Source of the DNA: Bacillus sp. Marseille-Q3570
Lineage (GTDB): Bacteria > Bacillota > Bacilli > Bacillales > Fictibacillaceae
NCBI RefSeq assembly: GCF_946151055.1
Contig: NZ_CAMGYZ010000005.1
Location: 310,001 to 374,000 of the forward strand
Direction: 5' to 3'
Length of the DNA: 64,000 nucleotides
A program made the translations under genes and the position numbers. Positions 10,600 through 18,639 of this stretch are shown here, piece by piece. Under the pieces are notes generated by a model. The model had not been told where the DNA came from. It worked only from the letters and a program-made list of their open reading frames with translations, and did not search any database. Numbering within the stretch: the first letter of the stretch is position 1; every line of letters begins with the position of its first letter.

Positions 10600-10628
10600 T
10601 TGTGGGAAGAACATGCTTCTACTATAAT
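10600..10628 (+). promoter_or_regulatory. candidate sigma-A promoter of lutABC
   Basis: TTGTGG (10600-10605), 17-nt spacer, TATAAT (10623-10628), about 100 nt before lutA. The -10 is perfect, the -35 matches at four positions. Confidence 0.55.
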
Positions 10629-10728
10629 ACAACCAAGTCTATTCAATCGCTTTTTAAACGAGAGTCTGATGTCGAAGTAAGTTTAACAGAAGTTTTATAT
10701 AAGAAAGATAGGTAGGAGGGGACACTAT

Positions 10729-11472
10729 ATGAAAGTTTCCTTATTCATCACTTGTTTAGCAGATTTGTTTTATCCGGAGGTCGGGATGGATACCGTCGAA
10801 CTGCTTGAAAAGTCCGGTTGTGACGTTGATTTTCCTGAACGACAGACATGCTGTGGCCAGCCGGCCTTCAACAGCGGTTATCACCAGGAGGCGAAACAAT
10901 CGGCCAAGCATATGATCCGGGTATTCCAGAATGCCGACTATGTGGTCACGCCTTCGGGCTCATGTGCAACGATGTTCAAGGAATATGTCCATCTTTTTGA
11001 TGATGATCTATGGGCATCACACGCTTCGAAACTAGCGGATAAAACGTTTGAGCTGGCCCAATTTTTGATAGAGGTCCTTGATGTTGAGGATGTCGGTGCA
11101 AAACTACCAGCAAAGGCCACCTACCATACGTCCTGTCATATGACGAGATTGCTAGGGGTTTCCGATGCGCCTGGAAAACTATTAAGTCAGGTGGAAGGAC
11201 TGGAGATGCTACCGTTGCCGAACTGTCATGATTGCTGTGGCTTCGGTGGGACGTTTTCAGTAAAAATGCCGGAAATCTCAAAAGAAATGGTCGATGACAA
11301 GGTTGAAAATATCAAGAAGAGCGGCGCGGACATCTTAATAGGATCGGATTGTGGCTGTTTGATGAATATCAGCGGCAGGTTGTCGAGAGAAGAATCCCCT
11401 GTAAAAGTGCTTCATATCGCACAAGTGTTGAACGGGAAATCTGTGGATCGAGGTGAATCGGATGGGCATTAA
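10729..11472 (+). CDS. lutA: lactate utilization protein A
   Basis: A 247-aa protein made of two CCG domains ([12 protein letters not shown] near residue 42 and [13 protein letters not shown] near residue 165), matching LutA/YkgE. With LutB and LutC it forms the iron-sulfur L-lactate oxidation complex converting L-lactate to pyruvate. Start ATG follows AGGTAGGAGGGGACACTAT. Its end overlaps the start of lutB by 11 nt, suggesting coupling. No GntR-type lutR is seen nearby, unlike the B. subtilis regulon, so its control is unknown here. Confidence 0.93.
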   Translation: MKVSLFITCLADLFYPEVGMDTVELLEKSGCDVDFPERQTCCGQPAFNSGYHQEAKQSAKHMIRVFQNADYVVTPSGSCATMFKEYVHLFDDDLWASHASKLADKTFELAQFLIEVLDVEDVGAKLPAKATYHTSCHMTRLLGVSDAPGKLLSQVEGLEMLPLPNCHDCCGFGGTFSVKMPEISKEMVDDKVENIKKSGADILIGSDCGCLMNISGRLSREESPVKVLHIAQVLNGKSVDRGESDGH

Positions 11473-12931
11473 GATTGGAGACCGGAAATTTCCGGAGCGT
11501 GTGAACACAGGATTGGGGAATACTTTTATGCGCGGTGCTGTCCAATCGGCCCAGGGCAGGCTGCGGGATGGACGATTGAATGCTGCTGAAGAGCTTGGTG
11601 ACTGGGAAGAATGGCGGAACCTCGGTGAAGAGATTCGGAAGCATACACTCGAAAACCTCGATTATTATCTTGAGCAGTTGAGTGAAAATGTGGCCAGACA
11701 GGGTGGGCATGTCTATTTTGCCGAAACGGCTGAAGACGCCAACCGGTACATAAAAGAGGTGATCCAAAAGAAAAACGCTAAAAAGGCGATCAAGTCCAAA
11801 TCGATGGTAACCGAAGAAATCGGTATGAACGAGGCGTTGGAAGAAGCGGGTTGTGAGATTGTCGAGTCGGATCTCGGCGAGTACATCCTGCAGGTGGATG
11901 ACTGGGATCCGCCGTCTCATATCGTTGCGCCCGCCCTTCATAAAAACAAGGAGCAGATCCGCGATGTTTTCAGGGATAGAAAAGGTTATTTGAAGACGGA
12001 AAAACCGGAGGAGCTCGCCCTGTTTGCACGTGAGCAGCTACGGAAGGAATTTCTGTCAGCGGATGTCGGCATCACCGGTTGTAATTTTGCGGTTGCAGAG
12101 TCTGGATCGGTCAGTTTGGTTACGAATGAAGGGAATGCGCGATTGGTCTCAGCGCTTCCGAAAACCCAGATAACGGTGATGGGCATGGAACGGATCGTGC
12201 CGACCTGGGAAGAGCTTGATGTACTCGTCAGTCTGTTGTGCAGGAGTGCGGTCGGACAGAAGCTGACAAGCTATGTCACAGGTTTGACGGGAGTAAGAGG
12301 CGAGAATGAAGTTGATGGACCAGAGGAGCTGCATCTCGTCATTATCGACAATGGCCGTTCGAAGATCCTCGGGACTGAATTTCAGGAAGCGTTGCATTGC
12401 ATCCGATGCGCTGCTTGTATCAATGTTTGTCCGGTTTATCGGCATATAGGCGGACATTCGTATGGTTCCATCTACCCGGGCCCGATCGGCGCGGTCCTGA
12501 CACCGCTTCTGGATGGCTATGAGGATCATAAAGAATTGCCATACGCCTCGACACTATGCGCAGCGTGTACAGAAGCATGTCCTGTCAATATCCCGCTTCA
12601 CGATCTATTGAACAAACACCGGAAAAAGATTGTTGAAGAAGAAGGATCCGTTCCATGGTCAGAACGGACGGCGATGAAAGTGTTTAAAGCAGGGACGACT
12701 TCAACAGCTTTGTATAAAATCGGGACGAAAGCAGCACCGATGTTCATGACGCCTTTTGTAACCGGCGGAAAGATCGCTACCGGTCCAGGTGCCTTGAAAG
12801 GATGGACGGCAAGCAGGGATTTTCCTGCTCTGAAAAAGGAACGCTTCCGGGACTGGTACAAGAAGCGTGGGAAGGATGGTGCATCAAATGACAGCAGGAT
12901 CGATCCAAAATCGCGAAACCTTTCTCAATAA
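11462..12931 (+). CDS. lutB: lactate utilization protein B (iron-sulfur)
   Basis: A 489-aa protein. The N-terminal LUD/DUF162 region ([43 protein letters not shown]) is followed by two 4Fe-4S clusters in [19 protein letters not shown] and [14 protein letters not shown]. This is the LutB/YkgF layout, central electron-transfer subunit of the lactate oxidation complex. The frame opens at GTG 11453, but GAGGTG upstream fits ATG 11462 (MGIKIG). It overlaps lutA at the start and lutC at the end. Confidence 0.94.
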   Translation: MGIKIGDRKFPERVNTGLGNTFMRGAVQSAQGRLRDGRLNAAEELGDWEEWRNLGEEIRKHTLENLDYYLEQLSENVARQGGHVYFAETAEDANRYIKEVIQKKNAKKAIKSKSMVTEEIGMNEALEEAGCEIVESDLGEYILQVDDWDPPSHIVAPALHKNKEQIRDVFRDRKGYLKTEKPEELALFAREQLRKEFLSADVGITGCNFAVAESGSVSLVTNEGNARLVSALPKTQITVMGMERIVPTWEELDVLVSLLCRSAVGQKLTSYVTGLTGVRGENEVDGPEELHLVIIDNGRSKILGTEFQEALHCIRCAACINVCPVYRHIGGHSYGSIYPGPIGAVLTPLLDGYEDHKELPYASTLCAACTEACPVNIPLHDLLNKHRKKIVEEEGSVPWSERTAMKVFKAGTTSTALYKIGTKAAPMFMTPFVTGGKIATGPGALKGWTASRDFPALKKERFRDWYKKRGKDGASNDSRIDPKSRNLSQ

Positions 12932-13604
12932 TGTAGCGAAAAACCTAGGCAGGGGGCGGATAAACGGTGATGTTGCGAAGCCTGAGTGGCAACACCGGCC
13001 CCAGTGGAGGGTGATGGACTCCTTTAATCAGGATGACCTTCTTGAGGTGATGAAGGTCCAATGCACGAAGATCCATACAGACCTTGTCGAAACCACTATT
13101 GCCAATCTATCAACTGCGCTTGCCGATGTCGTCGAACAATACGGAAGTAAATCGATCATTTCGTGGGATGATCCCCGTTTCAAGGAATACGGTTTGGATG
13201 GCTATTTGAATCGGGAGGATGTTCCTTTCAGTTTTCATGAGTGGAATACCGAAGCGGGGCGGAAAAACATCGATCTGGCTGAGCAAGCAGATCTCGGAAT
13301 CACGTTCAGCGATGTGACCCTCGCTGAATCCGGTACAGTCGTCCTGTTCAGTGACGAAGGGAAAGGAAGGGCAGTGAGTCTGCTCCCAACCGCCTATATC
13401 GCGATTGTACCGAAAAGTACCATCGTTCCACGGATGTCGCAGGCCACACGCCTGATTCATGAAAAAGCGGAGAGCGGAGAGCGCTTCCCCACTTGTATTA
13501 ACTTCATTTCTGGACCGAGCAATAGTGCCGATATCGAAATGAGCCTCGTTGTTGGCGTCCACGGCCCGATCAAAGCGACGTATATCGTTGTGACGGACCG
13601 GTAA
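12888..13604 (+). CDS. lutC: lactate utilization protein C
   Basis: A 238-aa LUD-domain protein, third member of the lactate oxidation complex. The family pattern is clear in [41 protein letters not shown] and the C-terminal [24 protein letters not shown] 12888 lies inside the lutB 3' end (44-nt overlap), with GGAAGGATGG before it; ATG 12876 is a possible alternative. The length matches LutC (about 240 aa). The gene is followed by a 52-nt repeat array, not an immediate terminator. Confidence 0.93.
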   Translation: MTAGSIQNRETFLNNVAKNLGRGRINGDVAKPEWQHRPQWRVMDSFNQDDLLEVMKVQCTKIHTDLVETTIANLSTALADVVEQYGSKSIISWDDPRFKEYGLDGYLNREDVPFSFHEWNTEAGRKNIDLAEQADLGITFSDVTLAESGTVVLFSDEGKGRAVSLLPTAYIAIVPKSTIVPRMSQATRLIHEKAESGERFPTCINFISGPSNSADIEMSLVVGVHGPIKATYIVVTDR

Positions 13605-13656
13605 GCGGTGGAAAGCGGGTCTTGATTTGGCCAGGAGCAGTAGTTTTGAGCAGCAA

Positions 13657-14342
13657 ACTGTCCCAAGACGAGGCGTTACGGGACAGGAGGCGGAGAATAA
13701 ACCGAGGAGCTGTCCCGAAACGGGGCGTTACGAGACAGGAGCCGGAGAAAAAAGCGAAGAGCTGTCCCGAGACGAGGCGTTACGGGACAGGAGGCGGAGA
13801 AACAACCGAGGAGCTGTCCCGAAACGGGGCGTTACGAGACAGGAGGCGGAGAAAAAACCGAGGAGCTGTCCCGAGACGAGGCGTTACGGGACAGGAGGCG
13901 GAGAAAAAACCGAAGATTTGTCCCGAAACAAGGCGTTACGGGACAGGAGCCGGAGAAAAAAGCGAAGAGCTGTCCCGAGACGAGGCGTTACGGGACAGGA
14001 GGCGGAGAAAAAACCGAGGAGCTGTCCCGAGACGAGGCGTTACGGGACAGGAGGCGGAGAAAAAACCGAAGATTTGTCCCGAAACGAGGCGTTACGAGAC
14101 AGGAGGCGGAGAAAAAACCGAGGAGCTGTCCCGAGACGAGGCGTTACGGGACAGGAGGCGGAGAAACAACCGAGGAGCTGTCCCGAAACGGGGCGTTACG
14201 AGACAGGAGGCGGAGAAAAAACCGAGGAGCTGTCCCGAAACAACGCGTATTGGGACAGCAACAAGAAAAGGCAGCGGAGCTGTTCTAACCTGAGGCAACT
14301 TTGGACAGGAACCGGAGATAAAGCGTAAAACTGTCCGAATTC
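13657..14342. repeat. 52-nt tandem array, each unit with a CTGTCCCG/CGGGACAG hairpin (~13 units)
   Basis: CTGTCCCGA-like motifs recur exactly every 52 nt at about 13657, 13709, 13761 and so on to 14229, then degenerate near 14281 and 14333. Each unit has CTGTCCC, a ~14-nt loop containing AGGCGTTACG, then (G)GGACAG or GAGACAG, and a purine-rich spacer (AGGCGGAGAAAAAACCGAGG). Two sub-types alternate: CGAGACGAGG with perfect GGGACAG, and CGAAACGGGG with GAGACAG. Because 52 is not a multiple of 3, two long forward frames stay open and give repeated Arg/Glu-rich peptides, which I regard as artefacts. Confidence 0.9.
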
Positions 14343-14481
14343 AGATCTTCACAACACCCAATCACAGCAAACTATGCGATCCCCTCAGTGAGCCGAAAGA
14401 GAAGGGGCACCAGATCGTCGGCGGGAAAGTTACACAAAATGGAACAACAAAAAATAGACATTCAAACATTGTTCAAAAATG

Positions 14482-14511
14482 AGCCGACTTCCTATAGGAC
14501 CGGCTTTTTTC
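14482..14511 (+). terminator. terminator behind the lut operon and repeat array
   Basis: AGCCG, then an inner TCCTATAGGA self-complementary section, then CGGCT and TTTTTT. It is the first clear terminator after lutC, so the repeat array may lie in the lut 3' UTR. Confidence 0.65.
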
Positions 14512-14520
14512 TTTGCACAT

Positions 14521-14603
14521 TTAAAGAAAGTATAAATACTTTCTTCTATATAAATGCAACTAAGGCTAAGAGCCTGCGCTTGGCTTAGCCAAGTTTTCTT
14601 TAT
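14521..14603 (+). repeat. dispersed ~86-nt palindromic element, copy B
   Basis: Begins TTAAAGAAAGTATAAATACT, has CAACTAAGGCT in the middle and ends GGCTTAGCCAAGTTTTCTTT. 5' hairpin AGTAT/ATACT region and 3' hairpin CTTGGC/GCCAAG. It lies 10 nt after a terminator. Confidence 0.85.
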
Positions 14604-14940
14604 CTAAGGACAGAGAATCATAACAAGTTCGAAGTACTATTACTACTAACCGATTAAATATCCGTTATCTGCAGCCGATAAGAGGAATGATAGAATTTCC
14701 CACGACCCACGCTATCACTGCAACGCGTTGAAGAGATACTTGGTACATTCTAATCAGGACCTAGAATTAGAATTTTTATACGAATATACTATTTCGTAGC
14801 AGGAATAAATGGGTTAATGTAGTAGGGTACTCGCGAAAATAAAAATCTTGTCGAATCTTATCGAAGCTGAAAAGTGGCATTATACCTAGGTTTCGTCATA
14901 TTTAAAAAGAAAATGAAACAAAAATGTAATACTATTTTGG
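14604..14940. other. non-coding stretch without recognised content
   Basis: About 340 nt between copy B and the ftsE promoter. I see no plausible ORF with a ribosome site, no terminator and no repeat family seen elsewhere in the window. Confidence 0.5.
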
Positions 14941-14960
14941 GTTATTTTGGCGAATCGAGA

Positions 14961-14969
14961 TGTTATAAT
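14961..14969 (+). promoter_or_regulatory. candidate extended -10 promoter of ftsEX
   Basis: TGTTATAAT gives an extended -10 (TGn-TATAAT) about 118 nt before ftsE. No good -35 is visible at 16-18 nt. Confidence 0.5.
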
Positions 14970-15086
14970 AGTTGTTGCTAAAAGTCAATTTCAAACTAAA
15001 TCTACTATTATACTCTGTTATAAAATAACAAGATATTTACTTCGATTAGAATTGACAACAAGAGAAAATACAAGGTGTGATGAAAA

Positions 15087-15797
15087 TTGATCGAAATGAT
15101 CGATGTCTGGAAAACCTATCCTAACGGTGTAATGGCACTGAACGGGATAGATGTCCATATAGATAAAGGGGAATTTGTCTACGTCGTTGGTTCGAGTGGT
15201 GCAGGGAAGTCAACATTCATCAAATGTATGTACCGCCAGGAAAAACCGACGAAAGGCAATATCATAATAAACGGGAAAAGCCTCACAAAGGTGAAAGAGC
15301 GTCATATCCCATACTTAAGAAGACAAATCGGTATCGTCTTCCAGGACTTTAAGCTCCTGCCGAAATTGACGGTATACGAAAATGTCGCGTTTGCTCTCGA
15401 GGTCATCGAGGAGTCACCAAAGGTCATACGTAAACAAGTGATGGAAACACTTGAACTCGTAGGTCTCAAGAACAAAGCGCGGTTTTTACCTGATGAGCTC
15501 TCTGGCGGTGAACAGCAGCGTGTATCGATTGCTCGATCCATCGTCAATAGACCGCATGTCGTGATTGCGGACGAGCCTACAGGAAACCTGGACCCCGAAA
15601 CAGCCTGGGGCATTATGGAAGTGTTTGAAGAAATTTCGAATAGAGGGACCACTGTAGTTATGGCTACCCACAACAAAGAGATTGTAAACACGATCAAAAA
15701 ACGGGTGATCGCCATCGAAGGTGGTCGTATCGTACGTGACGAGAAAAGAGGTGTATACGGTTATGATGAAACCCCGGACCCTCTCTCGACACATTAA
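15087..15797 (+). CDS. ftsE: cell-division ABC transporter ATPase FtsE
   Basis: A 236-aa ABC ATPase: Walker A GSSGAGKST (near residue 37), signature LSGGEQQRVS, Walker B VVIADEPTGNLD and H-loop MATHNKE. The start is TTG (LIEMIDVWKTYP) preceded by AAGGTGTGATG, and matches the usual FtsE N-terminus. With FtsX it forms a cytoplasmic-membrane complex that gates extracellular peptidoglycan hydrolases; in B. subtilis the target is CwlO. It overlaps ftsX by 35 nt. The following gene encodes a coiled-coil M23 hydrolase, a likely partner. Confidence 0.96.
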   Translation: MIEMIDVWKTYPNGVMALNGIDVHIDKGEFVYVVGSSGAGKSTFIKCMYRQEKPTKGNIIINGKSLTKVKERHIPYLRRQIGIVFQDFKLLPKLTVYENVAFALEVIEESPKVIRKQVMETLELVGLKNKARFLPDELSGGEQQRVSIARSIVNRPHVVIADEPTGNLDPETAWGIMEVFEEISNRGTTVVMATHNKEIVNTIKKRVIAIEGGRIVRDEKRGVYGYDETPDPLSTH

Positions 15798-16659
15798 AGA
15801 AGGATTTAAAAACCTGGGACGGAACGGGTGGATGTCATTCGCATCTGTCAGTGCCGTAACCGTGACCCTTTTACTTGTCGGTGTATTTCTGATTCTATTG
15901 CTTAACATCAATGCAATAGCATCTCAAATAGAAGATGATGTTGAAATCCGTGTGTATCTGGATAAAACGATAAAAACTGATAGACAGGAACAGATTGAAA
16001 AAGATCTGAATGGAATCGATCGGGTCAATGATGTACGATTCGTCCCGAAAGAACAAGGTTTGAAAGAGTTGATTGATAGTTTGGGAGATGAGGGTGAAGT
16101 ATTCGCATCTCTTGAAAATGAAAATCCGCTGCCTGATGCGTTTGCTGTAAAAACGGAAAAGCCACAGGATACACCTGTTGTCGCCAAGAAAATCGAAGGG
16201 ATTGAGAACGTGACCAAAGTCGAATACGGCAAAGGTACCGTCGAAAAGCTCTTCAAGGTGACAGACACGGCTCGCAACGTTGGCTTGGTCCTTATTGTCG
16301 GACTCTTGTTTACAGCGATGTTCTTGATTGCCAATACGATCAAGATCACGATCGTTTCACGTGGTAGAGAAATCGAAATCATGAAGTTGGTAGGTGCAAC
16401 GAACGGATTCATCCGATGGCCGTTCTTCGTAGAAGGATTCCTGTTAGGTGTCCTTGGAGCGCTTGTACCAATCGGGTTATTGATCCTTGCTTATCAATTC
16501 ATCTATGAAGCTGTAAGTGTAGATTTGAAGACTGTTTTCATTCAACTGCTTCCAGTCTATCCGCTGATGTTCCAGCTAGCTGGATTACTTATCGTCATCG
16601 GTGCGTTCATAGGCGTATGGGGAAGCATGACATCAGTCCGCAAGTTCTTGAAAGTCTGA
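15763..16659 (+). CDS. ftsX: cell-division membrane protein FtsX
   Basis: A 298-aa protein with four membrane segments: one near residues 25-45 (VTVTLLLVGVFLILLLNINA), a large extracellular loop, then three C-terminal helices around the FtsX domain (VGLLFTAMFLIANTIKITIVSR, EIEIMKLVGATNGFI). The length is close to B. subtilis FtsX (about 296 aa). The frame runs further upstream, but MMKPRTLSRHIKEGFKNLGR is the family N-terminus and GAGGTG lies before it; ATG 15766 is an alternative. Overlaps ftsE. Confidence 0.95.
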   Translation: MMKPRTLSRHIKEGFKNLGRNGWMSFASVSAVTVTLLLVGVFLILLLNINAIASQIEDDVEIRVYLDKTIKTDRQEQIEKDLNGIDRVNDVRFVPKEQGLKELIDSLGDEGEVFASLENENPLPDAFAVKTEKPQDTPVVAKKIEGIENVTKVEYGKGTVEKLFKVTDTARNVGLVLIVGLLFTAMFLIANTIKITIVSRGREIEIMKLVGATNGFIRWPFFVEGFLLGVLGALVPIGLLILAYQFIYEAVSVDLKTVFIQLLPVYPLMFQLAGLLIVIGAFIGVWGSMTSVRKFLKV

Positions 16660-16753
16660 TTTCGCAAAATGAAGCTAAAAAAATAGGTTGGGGCTGCCGT
16701 TCAGGCGGTCACCAACTACTTACATACTTAAAACTTGAATGGGGGATAAGAGA

Positions 16754-17962
16754 TTGAAAAGGAAGTTCATAGCAGTCGCAGCCTCGATCAGTTTAATATT
16801 CAGTGGATTCAATTTTGTCGGTGGGAATGAGGCTCATGCCGAGTCTCTGAAAGATAAGATCAAAAGTGTAAAAGAAAAGCAGAGCACGAACTCTTCAAAA
16901 CAAAAAGAAATTGAAAAAGAGATCGAAAAGATCAAGCATAATCAAGACCTGTTAGATGCTGAAATCAAAAAGCTAGATAAGCAGGTCGCTGATACGGAAA
17001 ATGAAATTGCTGGTAAAGAAAAAGAAATTGCAAATACGAAAGAAGAAATCGAGAAGCTTAAAGCGGAAATCGCTGAGACGAAAGAACGTATCGCTGAACG
17101 TGATGAAATGTTGAAAGATCGTGTAACAGCAATGTACGAAAATGGTGGTTCTGTTCAATACTTAGAGGTATTGCTTGGATCGAAAAGCTTTGGAGATTTC
17201 CTTGACCGCGTATTTGCTTTGAACGAAATTTCGAAGCAGGATAAAGAAATTCTTGAGGCACACAAAGCTGATAAAAAAGCGCTTGAAGAAATGATGGCAG
17301 AAGTTGAACAACAACTTAAAGAGCTAAAAGATCAAATGAAAGAGCTAGAAGCTTTGAAGTCTGATTTGAAAGCCCAGGCCAAACTTAAAAATGAATTGTT
17401 GAGCGAGCTTCAAAAGGAAGAGGAACACAAGCATGCCGAAATGGGTAAATTAGAAGACGAATCTGATCTGTTGAATAAGCAGCAAGCAGCGTTTGAAAAA
17501 GAGATGAAGCGTCAACAAGCGGCTAAGAAGGCTAAGAACAGTGGATCGTCATCAACGCCAGCGGTCGGAGGCGGTATGTTCATGAAACCTGCTAACGCGC
17601 CGCAAACTTCAGGGTTTGGATCGCGTTGGGGTGAACAGCACGCTGGAATAGACCTGGCCAAAGGCGGCACAGTACCTATTGTTGCATCAGCTTCAGGTAC
17701 AGTCATCAAGTCTTACTATTCAAGCAGTTACGGAAATGTTGTGTTCATCGCACATTATATCAATGGTCAAAAATATACAACAGTCTATGCACATATGAGA
17801 AATCGTTTGGTCGGTAATGGGGCTTCTGTTAAGAAAGGCCAACAGATCGGTAATATGGGAAGCACTGGTAGATCGACTGGTCAGCACTTACACTTTGAAA
17901 TCCACAAAGGTGATTGGAACCAAAGCAAGTCCAATGCAGTCAACCCGAATAATTACTTCTAA
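16754..17962 (+). CDS. secreted coiled-coil M23 (LytM/EnvC-like) peptidoglycan hydrolase
   Basis: A 402-aa secreted protein. Signal peptide (KRKFIAVAASISLIFSGF to EAHA|ES), then about 200 residues of Lys/Glu-rich heptad coiled coil, then a C-terminal M23 domain with HAGIDLAKGG and GQHLHFEIHKG, the zinc-site histidines and Asp of LytM endopeptidases. The domain keeps its zinc ligands, so it could be an active endopeptidase rather than a degenerate activator like EnvC. The start is probably TTG 16754 (GGGGGAT upstream); ATG 16739 would add five residues. Directly after ftsEX, so it is a good candidate for the FtsEX-controlled hydrolase here (inference). Confidence 0.9.
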   Translation: MKRKFIAVAASISLIFSGFNFVGGNEAHAESLKDKIKSVKEKQSTNSSKQKEIEKEIEKIKHNQDLLDAEIKKLDKQVADTENEIAGKEKEIANTKEEIEKLKAEIAETKERIAERDEMLKDRVTAMYENGGSVQYLEVLLGSKSFGDFLDRVFALNEISKQDKEILEAHKADKKALEEMMAEVEQQLKELKDQMKELEALKSDLKAQAKLKNELLSELQKEEEHKHAEMGKLEDESDLLNKQQAAFEKEMKRQQAAKKAKNSGSSSTPAVGGGMFMKPANAPQTSGFGSRWGEQHAGIDLAKGGTVPIVASASGTVIKSYYSSSYGNVVFIAHYINGQKYTTVYAHMRNRLVGNGASVKKGQQIGNMGSTGRSTGQHLHFEIHKGDWNQSKSNAVNPNNYF

Positions 17963-17977
17963 ACGATGGATACAGAT

Positions 17978-18016
17978 CACACCCTGGTAACCGAACCGGA
18001 CCGGGGTGTGTTTTTT
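17978..18016 (+). terminator. terminator after the M23 hydrolase gene
   Basis: CACACCCTGG and CCGGGGTGTG form a 10-bp stem (one G-T) followed by TTTTTT. The T-tract is also the start of the first 20-nt repeat unit. Confidence 0.8.
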
Positions 18017-18129
18017 GTAGATAAAATCTTGTTTTTGTAGATAAATTTGGATTTTTGTAGTTAAATCCCCACTTTTGTAGATAATTTCAAATTTTTGTAA
18101 TTAACCATCTGTTTTTTGTAGATAAATCA
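18011..18129. repeat. 20-nt tandem array (TTTTTGTAGATAAAT family), 6 units
   Basis: TTTTTGTAG or close variants begin at about 18011, 18031, 18051, 18071, 18091 and 18111, spacing 20 nt (21 for the last). Units are followed by ATAAAT or TTAAAT and a variable five-base end. The array grows directly out of the U-tract of the preceding terminator. Confidence 0.85.
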
Positions 18130-18249
18130 GATATTCCTATAAGTTGACCAAGAATTTCCCTTATTTATAGTCGATCTCAAGTTTACTTTGAACTCATTAT
18201 GGTGTCTAAATGAATAAGGGGGCTTAAAAGTTTTCATCCATAATCAGAT

Positions 18250-18520
18250 GAAAGTATCGATTTTTGGAGAGAAAAAGGAGCCGATGGGTCAACACAAGCT
18301 CCTAAGCTCACTTGCATAGGGTGTGCTGGTTTCGACGTCCACCACAAGACCAAGATTTCCATTTCATCCTTGTCGTGTGGCGCTGAGTAACCGCAGGCAG
18401 AGATGTGGGGGTTGTGTAGTCGAGGGTTCTTAATTCTCCCGCAGGGTCTTGCATATTTCCACTGCCATAAGCATTCAGCATCTTCCTTTCCATCCTCCAA
18501 TAACAACAAACCTTTATCCT
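18250..18520 (-). repeat. possible diverged copy of a Bacillaceae intergenic repeat
   Basis: On the minus strand the stretch contains TGGAAATATGCAAGACCCTG followed by CGGGAG. From memory this resembles a core (GAGACTCCTGCGGGA) found many times in Bacillus intergenic DNA. The + strand also has several GC-rich short palindromes. Minus-strand ORFs here lack ribosome sites and family features. The identification is recall only. Confidence 0.3.
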
Positions 18521-18529
18521 ATTTAAATA

Positions 18530-18551
18530 TTGTCAACATTACCTTTGCCAA
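18530..18551. promoter_or_regulatory. candidate MtlR operator before mtlA
   Basis: TTGTCAACA, then TTACC, then TTTGCCAA: an imperfect dyad of the TTGNCA...TGNCAA kind described for MtlR sites. TTTTGTCAACATTA recurs at 20253-20266 and TTTTGTCAACT at 20354-20364, both before mtlR, supporting a shared operator. Confidence 0.5.
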
Positions 18552-18569
18552 AGATGCATTTTCATTGTA

Positions 18570-18599
18570 TTGATAGCGCTCTTGTAAACGCTTTATGAT
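18570..18599 (+). promoter_or_regulatory. mtlA promoter overlapped by a cre-like site
   Basis: TTGATA (18570-18575), 18-nt spacer, TATGAT (18594-18599). TGTAAACGCTTTAT (18583-18596) matches the cre core and overlaps the -10, so CcpA could block initiation. It lies just downstream of the candidate MtlR operator, as expected for a MtlR-activated, glucose-repressed promoter. Confidence 0.6.
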
Positions 18600-18639
18600 T
18601 AAGGTAATCGTAAAGTTGTTAAAATGAGGGGGATTAAAT

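Noticed and set aside
13622-14328. Two overlapping 223- and 233-aa forward ORFs rich in Arg/Glu in the 52-nt array
   Set aside because: Both frames stay open only because the 52-nt unit lacks stops in all three phases; the peptides are three-phase readings of one repeat, with no ribosome site or family.
13657-14342. CRISPR array
   Set aside because: Repeats are contiguous and the spacer part is itself repeated; there are no unique spacers and no cas genes.
14388-14588. 66-aa ORF after the 52-nt array
   Set aside because: It spans a terminator and the start of dispersed element copy B and lacks a ribosome site.
18234-18509. 91-aa minus-strand ORF before mtlA
   Set aside because: No ribosome site, odd composition, and it lies in a block resembling an intergenic repeat.
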